Source of the DNA: Spirometra erinaceieuropaei
Taxonomy: Eukaryota > Platyhelminthes > Cestoda > Diphyllobothriidea > Diphyllobothriidae
Length of the DNA: 64,000 nucleotides
Assembly (NCBI GenBank): GCA_902702965.1
Contig: CACRXP010000160.1
Location: 920,179 to 984,178, forward strand
Reading direction: 5' to 3'
Made by a program: the position numbers and the translations under genes. Every line of letters begins with the position of its first letter. The first letter of the stretch is position 1. The notes below the pieces were generated by a model, which had not been told where the DNA came from, ran no database searches, and was given only the letters and a program-made list of their open reading frames with translations. Below are positions 1 to 10,927 of this stretch, one piece after another.

Positions 1-96
1 CGTGAATGCATTGGTTTCAACCAGGCTGTTACATGAACCACCTAACAAACAAAAATCAGATGGCACAGATTGGTTTGAAGTAGCCGGTTGACGAAC

Positions 97-490
97 CTGA
101 GTCATCATCCACTGCGTGCACCTTGCCTATCAGACTATTTAGCAGGGCATTTTCAGGCACAGGGGAGATCTGAACCGTTGTAAATTTTGGTGCATTGTCG
201 TTCTCATCAAGGACTTGAATCCGGAGGTCAGAGAAACGGCAGGAAAGGCCCCCAAAATCAGTCGCTTCCACTTGTAGGTGGTGTGTACGGGATGTCTCGT
301 AGTCTAGTTGCCCCACGAGGCGGATTCTACCGGAGTTTGGGTCAACGGCAAACAGTTGTGCGTCCCCCTTAACCAAACTGAAGTTCATTTTTGAGTACTG
401 CTCACTGATGTCGGCGTCGGTGGCGGAGATGTTGAAGGGCAGTATGGTGCCGAGGGGTAGTGTCTCTGGAACCGCAATCTCTTGCCGAGG
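97..490 (-). CDS. Cadherin exon 18 (EC16, EC17 start)
   Basis: Encodes residues 1921-2051 plus one base, the most 3' exon in the window. The acceptor is TGCCCTCTAG, the donor GACTCAG|GTTCGT; it enters in phase 0 and leaves in phase 1. EC16: PRQEIAVPETLPLGTILPF, SATDADISEQYSKMNFSLV, FAVDPNSGRIRLVGQLDYE, HLQVEATDFGGLS, linker LDENDNAPKF. EC17 begins VQISPVPENALLNSLIGKV, HAVDDDSG and must continue beyond base 1 of the window. Confidence 0.94.
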
Positions 491-1877
491 CTAGAGGGCA
501 AAAAACAGTTTTAATAGGATCACCAAAAATTCTGAAACAAACTGCATAACCAAGAGGAAACAATCCAGCGATATGGGCGAAAACACGAATAAGCGAAACT
601 GTTGAAAAATTCAGAGAAGACTGTAAGACATCTCTCCAATGCTAACAACTAAATTATCCAGTTCTGTACATTTGGCGGAAACCAAGTTTAAACCGTTGAA
701 GTCTCTATTGGTGACACAAATTGGAAACGTCGGCAACGCAGTAAGACCATTAAAGTGGCCGCTGAGATCAAACATATTTCCTCGCAAGCAATAGCACACA
801 ATCTTCGTGTGGTAGAATGGCTCATTTTTTTGCCTGTCCGTTAAGGCTATGCTTCATAGGCTGCGCAAAGTAATACATAACAATCTGCGTTTCGATAAGA
901 AAAAATACAACCCCCCATCCAGCCTTCATTGGGGAATACTTGGTTTGACGGGCTGACTGCAGAGGTTTGTTACAGTGACGGCTTGAAAAAAGTCGCGACA
1001 TACAAGAGAGCGGTCCAATCTATATACGATGCGCAAGTTCGTATCAATTCACCAAGCCCCGATCTATGTCTCAAAGGCAATGAAACGCGATTATTGTGGT
1101 TGGTTGTGCGTAGCAACGTGCTCTGATCTCTGACTAACTTGTTAGCTCACCTCTTAACTGTACCGAGCAAATAGCAACCGTGGTTCAGTCCATGGCTCCC
1201 AGGCCTGGATTTCATATTCAGTACGCGGCTTTGACCACGTATCGAAGATCTTGGGAAAGTGATTTCAGAAGAAACTTCGAATGTCTATTCGATTTCGAAT
1301 TCCAAGATGCCAGATGATACATTTTCTCACACTAAGGAGCGAAAGTCGACGGCGGGACCACTCTTCCGGTCGGGTGAGTGGAATTTCGCTTTCTGGGCAG
1401 GCCTATGGGCGACTTTCCACACTTGCATGCAATTTGCGAACACAACCCCTTCGCGGCCAGACTCTTGCGGTCACTAATTAAAATGAGGACGAGGGCTAAT
1501 CCCAGTACTGCACTCTGCAAACTTACCTATCTATGGCTCCGCGCGTTGACTCTTAGTATTTTGTACGGGGCTTGGGAGCGATCGACAAGGAAGTTATCGG
1601 CCCACTCAGAAAGCTTGCCTGTGAACTCATCACTGCTAAAATGTAGACCAGTCTCCGATGAGACACAGTATTGAAGACTTTCCAAAGGTTATTGATGGAG
1701 GCGTCTTTCTCCGAACGTCCTTGTTTAGCACTACAATCGTACAGAGTGACTCGTTTAAACACGGTCTTCCTTTGCGAAAACCGTGTCGGTCGTTAGAGAG
1801 GCCGTACTGGCCTTTTAAATAATTTATCGACTAATAGGTGTGTGAATAATTTATTTTGACGCAACTGTGAAAAACTC

Positions 1878-1960
1878 GGCGTCTCGATGGGATTCGAACC
1901 CACGCAGTAAGGGGAAGGCTTGGGTACAGCCAACGCTCTAGCCACCTGAGCTACGAGGTC
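1878..1960 (-). repeat. tRNA-like SINE head, left arm
   Basis: The minus strand has an A box (TAGCTCAGGTGG), a B box (GGTTCGAATCC), a D-arm (GCTC/GAGC) and partial acceptor pairing (GACCTCG with CGAGAC). The anticodon region is too long and irregular for a working tRNA, and a 3' tail follows with no gap. Read as RNA polymerase III promoter-like SINE sequence, not as a functional tRNA gene. Confidence 0.7.
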
Positions 1961-2292
1961 CAACCGGGAGCCGTGAGTTTAATCCCATTTAGGTCAATTT
2001 ACTCGCCCAGCCTAATGCAACCTCTGGAATCCACCAAATCTAGTACAGTAAGCCGACTTTTCAAGCAGGATTTCTTAGGTAATCCATCTAGCATCCACCA
2101 GGTGACTACCAGGCTCACGCAATTAGTAGGTGTTTTGGCAGATTTTGACTAATTTATTTTTGACCCCACTGTAAAATAACACGAAGACCTAGGCAGCCAG
2201 CTTAATGTATCATATTTGGTAGATTCCATAGGTTGCAGTAGGCGGAGCGAGTAACTTATCCCCAAAGTGATTAAACTTACGGCTCCCGGTTG

Positions 2293-2373
2293 GGCCTCGT
2301 AGCTCAGGTGGCTGGAGCACTTCCTGTATTCAAGCTTTCCCTTGATGCCGTGGGTTCGAGTCCCGCCGAGGTC
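2293..2373 (+). repeat. tRNA-like SINE head, right arm
   Basis: The plus strand has GGCCTCG pairing with CGAGGTC (seven pairs, one wobble), A box TAGCTCAGGTGG, B box GGTTCGAGTCC and a good T-arm. The anticodon arm is poorly paired. It is the mirror of the left-arm copy and shares its tail, so it is part of the same inverted element. Confidence 0.7.
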
Positions 2374-3978
2374 GCCGAATTTTTCACAGCTGGGTCAAAA
2401 TAAATTTATCAACTCTCTCTCTTTGTGGCTCTTTCAATGAACTTATGGCAAATTTAGAGCAAGTGCACGGCTATTATCGTTGCGAGTGAAAGTACTGTAC
2501 ATGATTTTCCACTCTACGGGAATAATCTCGACATCCTGGATGTTTTGAGGCCCATATCTGTCTTTTTATCAAAGAAACCGGCCTCCTTTTGCGTCCGCTC
2601 TTCGCAGGTAAAGTTTGACGAGTATGACATTTTCGACAGTTCGGCGGGGTAAATTACTTTCAACATACAGTTTCTGGTTAGGATCCCAACCTCTTCCTTC
2701 TGAGCATTTAAGTCCATAAGCATTGCCATTTTATCGTTGCTCCAGAACTTCTCCTACATCTTCTGTTTCCTGCTGGACTCTCTATTCGGATATGGTGTTA
2801 GTCACAGATAAGTCAAATGTATTTGTTTCTGTCAACCTTCGAGGAACGGCCCTGGATATTGACGAATAAGAATGTTAATATGGAACTTGACAAGCACAAA
2901 GTATATGATCAGGGTCAGAAAAGGTTGACCGGTGTAGGGCGTCTTACGGTAATGGTGATAATAAGGGGTTATGCAGGCGGGGCCTCACAATAAGGCGTTA
3001 GGAAGCCCTGGGAAGGGCATTGGGAAAGTCAAAAAACTATTATGAGACTTTGCTGGCGGTAAGATAATAAGCGGAATTCAACCTCGCAATTCAAAGAAAA
3101 ATAAGACAAAACTAATAATCAGTAATCACAGATGTAAAGAAGTAGGTCGTGTCGTAATGTTCTGCGTTAAGTACCCAGACATGGCGATGTGAGTCGTTCG
3201 AATAGGCATAGGAAGATACCTCTTGCATCCCTTCAGCTGGTGACAAATTGATTGCCTTTCACTAAAGAATTACCTGCGGGTGCAGAACAATGAGTCTTTG
3301 TAGATATGCTTACAATACCAAGTCCTTGGGGTGCTTTAGTTCAAAGAATGTCACTCTGCTGAGGTTAGGGCCGTCGAAGGGCGTGGCTGCGTTCCGAGCA
3401 AAACCTCTACCAAACAACGCCTTCTATGTAGTTCTCGATAGTAAACCTACCCCGATCATATACTTTATCTTCGTCTAGAATTTTAACGACTGTGGTCCCA
3501 TTTGGACTCGAATGTGTTCCCGTTATGTGGCCGCTGGCAGTATCATTATAGAATGGGGGAGAAATTGCACAATAAAAGGTCACCTGGATTAAATGTTTAC
3601 ACAATAAAGCAAAGTGCACGTACACTTATGCTTGTATACTTGATAGGCAATCCTAACAATAAGTTCTACAAACCTCTAGCAATGGTAATTTCTGCCGCTT
3701 CTTAGGACATTTTGCCTTCCAAAAGCCTCAAATTAACCGAGTTTAGCAAGTCTGCCTCAAAACTAGGTTTACTTGCTGCTATAATACCTAAAGTCGGGGG
3801 CTTCGGGTCAAGCCCAAAAGCTGTAGATGTAGAATTCTTAATTACAAGTCTCAAAATAATTTGGCTAGAACTGAGAAGACAGATCAGCAGGGCTGCTTCT
3901 CAGGAACGGTTATGGTGGACTCTCTCCGGTCCGGTCGGACTAGAAATACATACTTGAAAGATGTAAACTTAAACTCAC

Positions 3979-4467
3979 AGATTCGCAAAACGGTGCGTTG
4001 TCATTCTCGTCTTCAACTATGACCTTGAGGATAAATGGCCTATCTGTTTCAAAGAGACCATCGAAGGCTTTTACGTGTAAGGTGTGACTGCGTTGCTCCT
4101 CACAATCGAGGGGTTGGCGCAGATACAGTTCGCCACTTGGTGATATGGCAAAAAACTGATAGGCCTGGGTAATGGAGCCTTTAGAGGCGGATGTTGATGA
4201 CTCCGGCTGCTCCGCGAAGAAAAATGTGAGCAAGTCACTGTCCACTGTGTCCGGATCAGTTACATGGAACTCGAAGACGGGAGGGGGAGGGTGACCTGAT
4301 GGGACCCAGTTCTCCTTCAAATGTATTTCGGCATAAGGTCTTGGTACTAACGAACCACTTCGGGAGGAACTTTGCTCGACCCACCGCGGAGGATTGTCAT
4401 TCACGTCGAGAATTTCGATTGTTAGCAGACTGCTGTTGGAACGACCGGAGGTGTCGACGCTCACTAT
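3979..4467 (-). CDS. Cadherin exon 17 (EC14 end, EC15, EC16 start)
   Basis: Encodes residues 1758-1920, phase 0 at both ends. The acceptor is ATCCGTTTAG, the donor GAATCT|GTGAGT. It ends EC14 with IVSVDTSGRSNSSLLTIEIL and linker DVNDNPPRW. It holds nearly all of EC15: RPYAEIHLKENWVPSG, VTDPDTVDSDLLTFFF, FFAISPSGELYLRQPLDCEE, LHVKAFDGLFETDRP, VIVEDENDNAPF. EC16 starts at CES. Both linkers are fully canonical for calcium binding. Confidence 0.95.
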
Positions 4468-4543
4468 CTAAACGGATAAAATCATTGTTACTTGGTACGC
4501 AACAGTAGCATCCAAACAGGCATTAAAATAACGGCGGACTTGC

Positions 4544-4805
4544 CTCGAGCTCGTAGAGCGCATACTGCTCACGATCAAGTGCTTCGTCTAGGTACAGCCA
4601 TCCCTTGGAGTCGATAATGAAGGGTAGATTAAACTTCGGGCTATAAACACGAGCGACTGAACGACGAGTCCTCGTTCCTGCGGAATCCGCTTTGTGACGG
4701 AGGGACAACTTTAGCCGACTTTTGTCATCTGAATCACAGTCGTCCACGGTTACACGGAAGAACTTCGAACCTGGACTAAGGTCTTCGGGAATCGAAACCC
4801 AATAC
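4544..4805 (-). CDS. Cadherin exon 16 (EC14), GC donor
   Basis: Encodes residues 1670-1757. The acceptor is CATTGTCTTAG. The 3' splice donor is CTCGAG|GCAAGT, a GC rather than GT site, leaving in phase 0. EC14: YWVSIPEDLSPGSKFFRVTV, DDCDSDDKSRLKLSL, a basic insert, FIIDSKGWLYLDEALDRE, YALYELE. Joined to the next exon this reads YELEIVSVDTSGRSN, which is the expected E-F strand sequence. No GT donor nearby gives a sensible join. Confidence 0.91.
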
Positions 4806-4946
4806 CTAAGACAATGATACGAAACTGTCAAAAACCGATGGAGGCTGAAATTTGGATGGTCATTTTGGTTCTATGAACAGTTATGTGCGTAAATTAAAGG
4901 AAATAAAAGAAGCCATAAGCCCTACCAAACAGGGGTGATCGCTTAC

Positions 4947-5248
4947 TCTGGAGCACTAAATTCCGGATAGCAGTCATTCTTGTCAGTGAGTTGCAACGTC
5001 AGTTGTGCTACCGCAGTAACTGGCACAACAGTCTCCTCATGGTGTATCTTCGTGCTGTACTTGACGATGAGGAGATATGCCGACTGAGTCTCGAAGTCAA
5101 GCGTATTGGAAACATATATGAGCCCGGTGGACTGATCGATTCGGAAGGCCTTTGTGGCAGCGAGAGTGCCCTCTAACGACCAAGTTCCCTGCATTCCTGG
5201 ATTTGACACATGGCATCCAGCCACCGCCTCTGCTGGAATGACATCGCT
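4947..5248 (-). CDS. Cadherin exon 15 (EC13)
   Basis: Encodes residues 1570-1669 plus two bases. The acceptor is TATCTTCCCCAG, the donor CTCCAGA|GTAAGC; it enters in phase 0 and leaves in phase 2. EC13: SDVIPAEAVAGCHVSNPG, AFRIDQSTGLIYVSNTLDFE, YLLIVKYSTKIHHEE, linker TDKNDCYPEF. The split codon makes glutamate with the next exon (SAPEYWVSIPEDL). DKNDC keeps part of the calcium site. The repeat is short in its first half and lacks the usual xDxDxG loop. Confidence 0.92.
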
Positions 5249-6053
5249 CTGGGGAAGATAGTTGAAAAAAACGAGTCAACAATGGTGCTTTATGCTCCAG
5301 AAAAAACAAAAGTTACTCGAAACTTTTAGCCAAGTTTAAATAACTTATGAAGTCAACTGAGGCATTTCATTAAGTTTGCAACTTTATTTGGCTAGGTCGC
5401 AGTTGGTAGCCAGGACTCTTATTACAGGTGGCTGGGGGATTTGTTTACTGGGGCTATTTGGTGGGGTTCCATAATCACATCTGACCCATTTGGCTTCCGT
5501 TTTACGTTTGAGATTAGGATTAGGATACCGATTAATGGTTTCCGATTTTCGAGTTATGGTTATGTCTTGAGGCTTAGGTTTTCGGGTTACGGTTAGGGTT
5601 TGGGTGTACGATTTGGTTTCAGTATTACGATAAGGTATTTCAGTTACGGCTATGTATGAGGGCTACGATTCCGTTTACGATTTCGGTTAGGGTTGCCGTT
5701 AAGGTTAACGTTTAAGGTTGAGGTTAGGGTTAGGGTTAAGGTCGCTGTCCGCTTCCCCATTCCTGGTTACCAACTGCGATCTAGCCCCTTATTTTATTAC
5801 TTTCTCACGGAGGAATCAGGGGGCATCAAATTTAGCATCGAGGGTTGACATCATTCCCCTCCTGTGAGACAGTACCACCATAAGGCATCCAGAATCCCGC
5901 ACGAATAAAAGGGGGGGCGGATGTAAGAAGAAGCAAGAAGTTGGAGCAAAAAGAGAACACAAGGTGGGGTATGCAAGAAAGCCTTTAGAATTTCAAAGAA
6001 GTAACCCCTTAGCAGAAGAGCACAAGATGACGAGGGCGGGCAGAGTTACTTAC
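5249..6053. other. Intron between exons 14 and 15
   Basis: About 0.8 kb, nearly half occupied by the MITE at 5,390-5,786. The remaining sequence (5,795-6,053) is purine-rich near 5,900-6,010 and shows no gene. Confidence 0.85.
5390..5786. mobile_element. MITE with 26-bp TIRs and 8-bp TSD, TTAGGG-rich core
   Basis: Terminal inverted repeats at 5,390-5,415 and 5,761-5,786 match at 24 of 26 bases (start GGCTAGRTCGCAGTTGGT). The flanks CTTTATTT (5,382-5,389) and CCTTATTT (5,787-5,794) look like an 8-bp target duplication with one change, as made by hAT-type and some other transposases. The core, 5,510-5,750, is a decayed run of GGTTAGGG-like units ending in a short perfect stretch. It also contains a segment (about 5,420-5,490) shared with the MITE at 48.0 kb. 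No coding capacity, so non-autonomous. Confidence 0.75.
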
Positions 6054-6446
6054 CTCAGAAATCTCATTAGAACTGCATGTGACGGTCAAGTTTGGCAAAT
6101 TGTCCGCGGGTGTCAGGTGGACAATCACCTCGACGGGTTCGGAACAGAGTGAATCGCCCGTGATTGGTTGATCGCAGGCATCAACCTGGAAACTGACTAC
6201 TCCGGAGTGGGCCTCCTGCGGAGAGATTGGCCGGTTAATTAATAGGTCGCCCGTGTTGGGAGCAATAGAGAACGGTAGATGGAACGAGGAGTTTGGCGGG
6301 TGGTTGAGGCCCAAAACACGATATAGCACGTGCGCATTGCGGCCCAAATCTGCATCATCGGCGGCCACTCGGAGAGGAAGACTGACAGGAGCTGTAGATG
6401 AAGATTTCCAGACGGTTTCACCATAATCCTTCGGTTGTAGAGTGAT
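6054..6446 (-). CDS. Cadherin exon 14 (EC12, EC13 start)
   Basis: Encodes residues 1439-1569, phase 0 at both ends. The acceptor is CATTTCACTTCCAG, the donor TCTGAG|GTAAGT. EC12: ITLQPKDYGETVW, LRVAADDADLGRNAHVLYRVL, FSIAPNTGDLLI, VSFQVDACDQPITGDSLC. The linker is LTPADNLPNL, with the acidic residues mostly lost. EC13 begins TVTCSSNEISE. Two cysteines in the late-strand loop (DACD, SLCSE) might form a local disulphide, which is an inference. Confidence 0.92.
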
Positions 6447-9372
6447 CTGGAAGTGAAATGTTGATGTAAGTGTCTGGAACATGAGGCAGTGGCTTCAGGA
6501 GGCAAGTAGAGTGTACGCTGATGGGCACAACAAAATTGAGGAAGACAGCAAACGCAGAGGACAATCAATATGTAAAGGACCGTTTCGCATCTACTCAAGT
6601 TTCCTGTGGAAGAGATGGATTGGCAAACTCTAGGCGTACGTGTATGCTAAAGAGGGCAGAGTTTAATAAGACAGAAATGTTAGAGAAGGCTCCTCAACCT
6701 CCACCTGAAAAATGTCTTATTTAGACGTGGCGATTATAACGCTAAGGGCGGTAAACCGGAAAACACTGCGTTTTTGGGCTTAGTTAATCCGCTGGCATGA
6801 GCCATACCCAGCGGGAGAAAGTTGCATAGTGTATGAAAAGAAAGATTTGACAGTTAATTTGTGTTGAGCAGGTGTTATCTGGAGCAAAAAAACGATGGTC
6901 CTTTAAATGGATTAAATTACTTGAAACTTCGGTGTACAGCAGAACCCGCGAAATAGTGTACGCCCAGCTCAGATATTCCTACTCGAAAAAAGACGGGATT
7001 ACTGACGCCTTCGCAGCCCTTGAAACTGACGAAAATCCAATTATTCATTTTGGCTGGCAAAAATTTCACAGCAAACGTCTCGAGACCGAGAGAATTCAAC
7101 AGGTTCTCACAATCTTCCATTAAAAAGATCATGACGATCTGCCCAGTAAAGAAACATATATAGTTCGTCTTTTTACTGACAATTCAGGGATGAGTACGTA
7201 TTTACGACCTGTTTTCGCAAGGTTCTGAGATTTCCGGAGGATCTTGCACATATTTCCGCTCGAAGTCAATTATACAAATTTTAGTAGATTCCTACGTACA
7301 TATATAAGTACAAGTAGTAATAACTTGTGTTAACAGAATTCCTCAATGAGCCGATGGACTCGTCGCTAAAAGATGGAAAAGGAGAACACAGCGCACCTCA
7401 GCATGGAAGGCCGTTGGAAAGGTAGGAAGGAAAAAGGCCACAGCACCCTGCGGCACAATCAGCGGCGGTTGTACAGAGAAAAGGGTATGTGCGTGTGCTG
7501 ATGAGGTTTGTCAGACGAAAGATGTGGGTGATTAGAGGGTGGAGGAGAGGGCGTGTAACCCAGGATCCTTACTACCCTGTCGGGTTGGGGGTGGGGTGGG
7601 AGAACTATGTGTACGGCCTAATGGACGGGCATTTGCTGGGGCGGGAATCTCGGTGGTAGATGATATTGCTCCTGCGTACGAAAGAGCACCCTTGGTCGAA
7701 ATTTATGCCACGACCTCAATCATGTCATCCCCCCCTCCCCGCCCCCCAGCACCTGCCTGGCCTGCTAACCTTTCCATCTGGCGGCTGCAGGTGCAGACAC
7801 GCGTGTATTACCTGTGTGATTGTGGCAGCGGTGCTGATATGGGGGTGCTGATTGGTGGGGAGGAGAAACCGCAAGTCTGGCAGGAATTGGAACTTCACAA
7901 GGCGCGTGCCAGTACAACTGGCTCGGGACACTGGTGTCAAGGGCGAATTCCGGTAGGGGGAGGGAGGGGGGTAGTTGTGGCGAGGGATTGCAAAATGGGA
8001 AAAACCGTCGGCAGTTCTGCCCACATGGTCTAGTTGGTTGCCGAATAAAGAATCCTCCCCTCGCCTTTGTGTCCAATCTGCCAGAACGGCGTCTGGCCTA
8101 AGATGTGATGCCCTGAGGAGGGGGTGGTAACGAAGCCGTGGTGCGAGAAAATGAGAGCGCCAACGTCTACACAAGAGAGGTCTACGAGGCCCTCACCGAA
8201 CTAGGTACATTCACACATTCCATCCCCTCCAGAAAGTCACTGCGCCTCATTGCACACAATGAGCCCAAATTTACGAATGCCCACTTGGAAATTAGTGTGC
8301 ACTTTTGGGGTTCCTCTATCTCTGAAATCTGACAGCGTAGGTGTCATATGATACTCTGTTTTAACATTGTCACCCAGCTCTCTAATACAGGCTGGCAGGA
8401 GCCTACATCGATACTCTTTAGCAGCTATTTTAACATGTTACCGACAGAGGGGAAACAGGACGGATGGCGGTTCTTCCAAAACAAATAGCGCAAGTCTTTC
8501 CTACGTAAGAAATCGTGTTTATTTGCAAGTCTGTACTCGGGCGGGTCTATCTGCTAAAGTTAGTTTCCGTGGGATTTAGTTGGTTAGTGGACTATCTATC
8601 GTTACGGTTCTCGACAACTACAGTCGAATAGACCAGTACGAGGACCCGTCTTGCCACCCAGCACATTGTATTGACAGGAAGTCACTAGAGCTTAACCTAT
8701 AAGTGACTTCACCATTTAAAAATCGAATAAATTTCGTTTGCTATTTTTCGTGTTTACGTCTAAAATTAATTTATTTGGGAGTTTCAGAACGTGCACTTCT
8801 TATAGTAAATGTCCACGCCAAATTTTCAGTCACCGAAGCATAACTTTAAAAAATTATGGTTTAATTGTTAAATGGCAAAACAACGTATGGTTTCCATGTG
8901 CACAAAAACCTGTTACGCTGTCCGTGTTCCCCCTAACACGAGTCAATGTTATTGTGCGTGCTGTGTCTACTGGGATTTCAGGACAACCTCAGTGCAGAAC
9001 AGTTCCGTTTGCGGTGTAAAATTAGACGTTTCTTTCTCTAGTTGTCTATTTACACATTAAATGTTTGCATTGGCACTGATGTGAAGCCAGATATGAATTA
9101 AATCATCAATATAAAACGGGCAAATTATAACAAATAATGGTGGTTCACTTGCCTCGGGCTGACTATTTCTAACACAGTGACTTGCGAGATCGTAAAAAAT
9201 GCCCAATGTTTAAGGCTTTTGTTGGCCACAGCCGCAGTCGGGACGCTGAATTAATTAAACCTTGGCGTTATTGTCTGGATTTCTAGTAACCAAACGCGGG
9301 AGCGAGTGACCAAGGAAGTTGTCTACATGGTTTGAGAAATCACCCGAAATCTTGGAAAGTGCAAACACTCAC
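6447..9372. other. Intron between exons 13 and 14
   Basis: About 2.9 kb. 7,380-8,130 is unusually GC-rich with G/C runs and several overlapping open frames on both strands, none with a recognisable domain. 8,690-9,150 is AT-rich. No repeat family that I could match elsewhere in the window. Confidence 0.8.
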
Positions 9373-9536
9373 TTCATAACGAGTCTGTTGGATGACCGGT
9401 GCGTTGTCATTCACATCCGTGACGTAGACATGCAAAGTGGCAAGGTCAACAAGGCCGCCGGGATCGGAGGCACGAATAGTGAGCTCGTACTGGTCCCTCT
9501 TCTCGCGATCCAACTGAGCAGCAAGGGTTATCTCGC
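9373..9536 (-). CDS. Cadherin exon 13 (EC11 end, EC12 start)
   Basis: Encodes residues 1384-1438. The acceptor is TCCTGTTACAG, the donor TATGAA|GTGAGT; it enters in phase 1 and leaves in phase 0. The sequence is the clearest EC signature in the window: GEITLAAQLDREKRDQYELT, IRASDPGGLVDLATLHVYV, linker TDVNDNAPVI. EC12 starts QQTRYE. All calcium-binding residues at the EC11-EC12 joint are kept (LDRE, DPG, DVNDN). Confidence 0.95.
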
Positions 9537-9970
9537 CTGTAACAGGAAACAAATAGACATGCACTCGGACGAAAACCGATATTCGAAAATCACCCAGCCC
9601 AAATCATTGGCCTGAGCGGACATGCTGAGGAGAGGGGAGTGAGGACGGTGACCTTGTCAGAAATAGTCAGACGAAAAAGTGATAGAATAGTCTGACTTTT
9701 GGCAGCTAACGCAGGAACTTATCATGTCCAAAAGACGAAGGAGCAGACACTAAGAGCAGTTTATGCAACTGGAGGCTCGGGAAATGCCCTCCGCTGAAGC
9801 CCGGTTCGTTAGAGAAGTGGAAGATTGCCATGGCCCTTCAGTCCTGCCCTCAGGCGGATCTTGTCGATGACAAAAATGTTCGGAATATAGGACAAGCCAG
9901 TCAGGTCTTAGATGCAAAACATTAGCCTGGTACGCAAGAATATGGTTGTTGCATGCAACTATTTTCACCA

Positions 9971-10016
<46 letters not shown>

Positions 10017-10192
10017 GGGCAGAAATGGTTGTGACTAAAGCAGATTGGCAGATCGTACTAGATCCCTTCATCAATACCCTGGTGCATTGGCGAAAAAGGC
10101 AGGGAGAATGTGGAATACTCAAAGAATCAGGCCACCGAAAACGGGGGAGGGGTATGGAGAGCTGCGGTCACACGATGGATGGGTAAACAAAC
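9537..10192. other. Intron between exons 12 and 13
   Basis: About 0.66 kb. Apart from the GA dinucleotide repeat at 9,974-10,012, I see nothing identifiable. Confidence 0.85.
9974..10012. repeat. (GA)n microsatellite
   Basis: About nineteen perfect GA units in an intron of the cadherin gene, reading (TC)n on the coding strand. Likely to vary in length. Confidence 0.97.
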
Positions 10193-10445
10193 CTGTCTCT
10201 GGATTGAGTTTGAACAGTTGTGAGTACTCCTCGTTGAGAAGGCTGTAAGTAATCTCTCCGAAACGACCCACGTCAGCATCAGTGGCTGGCGAGAGGGCTG
10301 CAACAAGCGACCCAACAGACGCGGCTTCAGAGATACTGGTATGTTGCTCTTTGTTACCGGGAAAGCGCGGTGAATGCCAGTTGCTCGGGCGGACACTCAC
10401 TGTCACTTGACAGACCGCGGAGTACAGTCCATCGGAGACCTCCAA
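10193..10445 (-). CDS. Cadherin exon 12 (EC10 end, EC11 start)
   Basis: Encodes residues 1300-1383. The acceptor is CTGCTCTTAG, the donor GACAG|GTTTGT; it enters in phase 0 and leaves in phase 1. It ends EC10 with LEVSDGLYSAVCQVTVSVRP and starts EC11: HTSISEAASVGSLVAAL, TDADVGRFGEITYSLL, LFKLNPETG. The split glycine joins the next exon as NPETGEITLAAQLDRE. A weak donor (GTTTGT) but an unambiguous protein junction. Confidence 0.93.
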
Positions 10446-10561
10446 CTAAGAGCAGAGAAGACGAGGGTGATGCTTACTCTATGACCTTAACAACACTACT
10501 TACAAAAATCGACTAGTCACTGAGACTGAAAAAAAGCGGGAGGAGGAGAAAACAAGCTTAC

Positions 10562-10927
10562 GTCAAAAAGGAGTGCGGAGGAGTTTGTCGGAACTACAAC
10601 ACTGTTAACGGACGCCTCCAGAACCTCGTTTAATCTCCGTCGTTGCGAGGCTATGAGCGGTGGTTGCCAGAAAACAGATCCGCCGGCACCCCCGTCCGGG
10701 CCGATGCGGAAGAAGGTGTAGTCTTTCGTGTTGAGAACACTGTAACGCAAAGAGTCATTGACGTCTCGATCGAAGGCGGGCACTCGGATCACAAAGGCAT
10801 CCGTAGGCGCAGTGTCGCTGATGGTTACGCTACGCAGACAGGGCTCGGTGTCATCGTTTTTTGTACCGATGTGGGGAGGAAAACGAACGAACTCCGGCAC
10901 GTTATCTGGTGCATCGGTTACTGTGAC
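10562..10927 (-). CDS. Cadherin exon 11 (EC10)
   Basis: Encodes residues 1178-1299, phase 0 at both ends. The acceptor is CATTCTTGTAG, the donor TTTGAC|GTAAGC. It starts VTVTDAPDNVPEF, then most of EC10: RSVTISDTAPTDAFVIRV, AFDRDVNDSLRYSVL, a glycine-rich turn (GPDGGAGG), and NSSALLFD. This repeat is diverged: its linker half in the next exon (RPSNWHSPRF) has no DxNDN. The intron to exon 12 is only 116 bp. Confidence 0.91.

Larger units (their letters stand above)
1825..2420. repeat. Inverted pair of tRNA-derived SINE-like units
   Basis: Two arms of about 220 bp (roughly 1,825-2,047 and 2,195-2,420) are reverse complements of each other with scattered mismatches. Each arm contains a tRNA-like head, followed outward by a shared tail with TTTTTCACAG and TCAAAATAAATTTATC-like ends. 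The inner flanks are also paired (CAACCGGGAGCCGT against ACGGCTCCCGGTTG). The unit could be a foldback element that captured a tRNA-like promoter, or a head-to-head SINE dimer. The tail motif TTTGACCC also occurs in the centre (about 2,150-2,175). Confidence 0.75.
491..3978. other. Intron between exons 17 and 18
   Basis: About 3.5 kb with no recognised coding sequence. It holds the inverted pair of tRNA-like units at 1,825-2,420. The rest (491-1,820 and 2,430-3,978) shows nothing that I can name; short open frames there have no recognisable domain. Confidence 0.85.

Noticed and set aside
1878..2373. Functional tRNA genes
   Set aside because: A and B boxes are present, but the anticodon arms are irregular, the units are in a mirrored repeat with a shared tail, and a relative exists at 49.9 kb. 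SINE-derived is the better reading.
7539..8174. Overlapping open frames of 100-164 residues on both strands
   Set aside because: GC-rich sequence lowers stop frequency. No recognisable domain, repeats of one composition in all frames, and it lies inside a cadherin intron.
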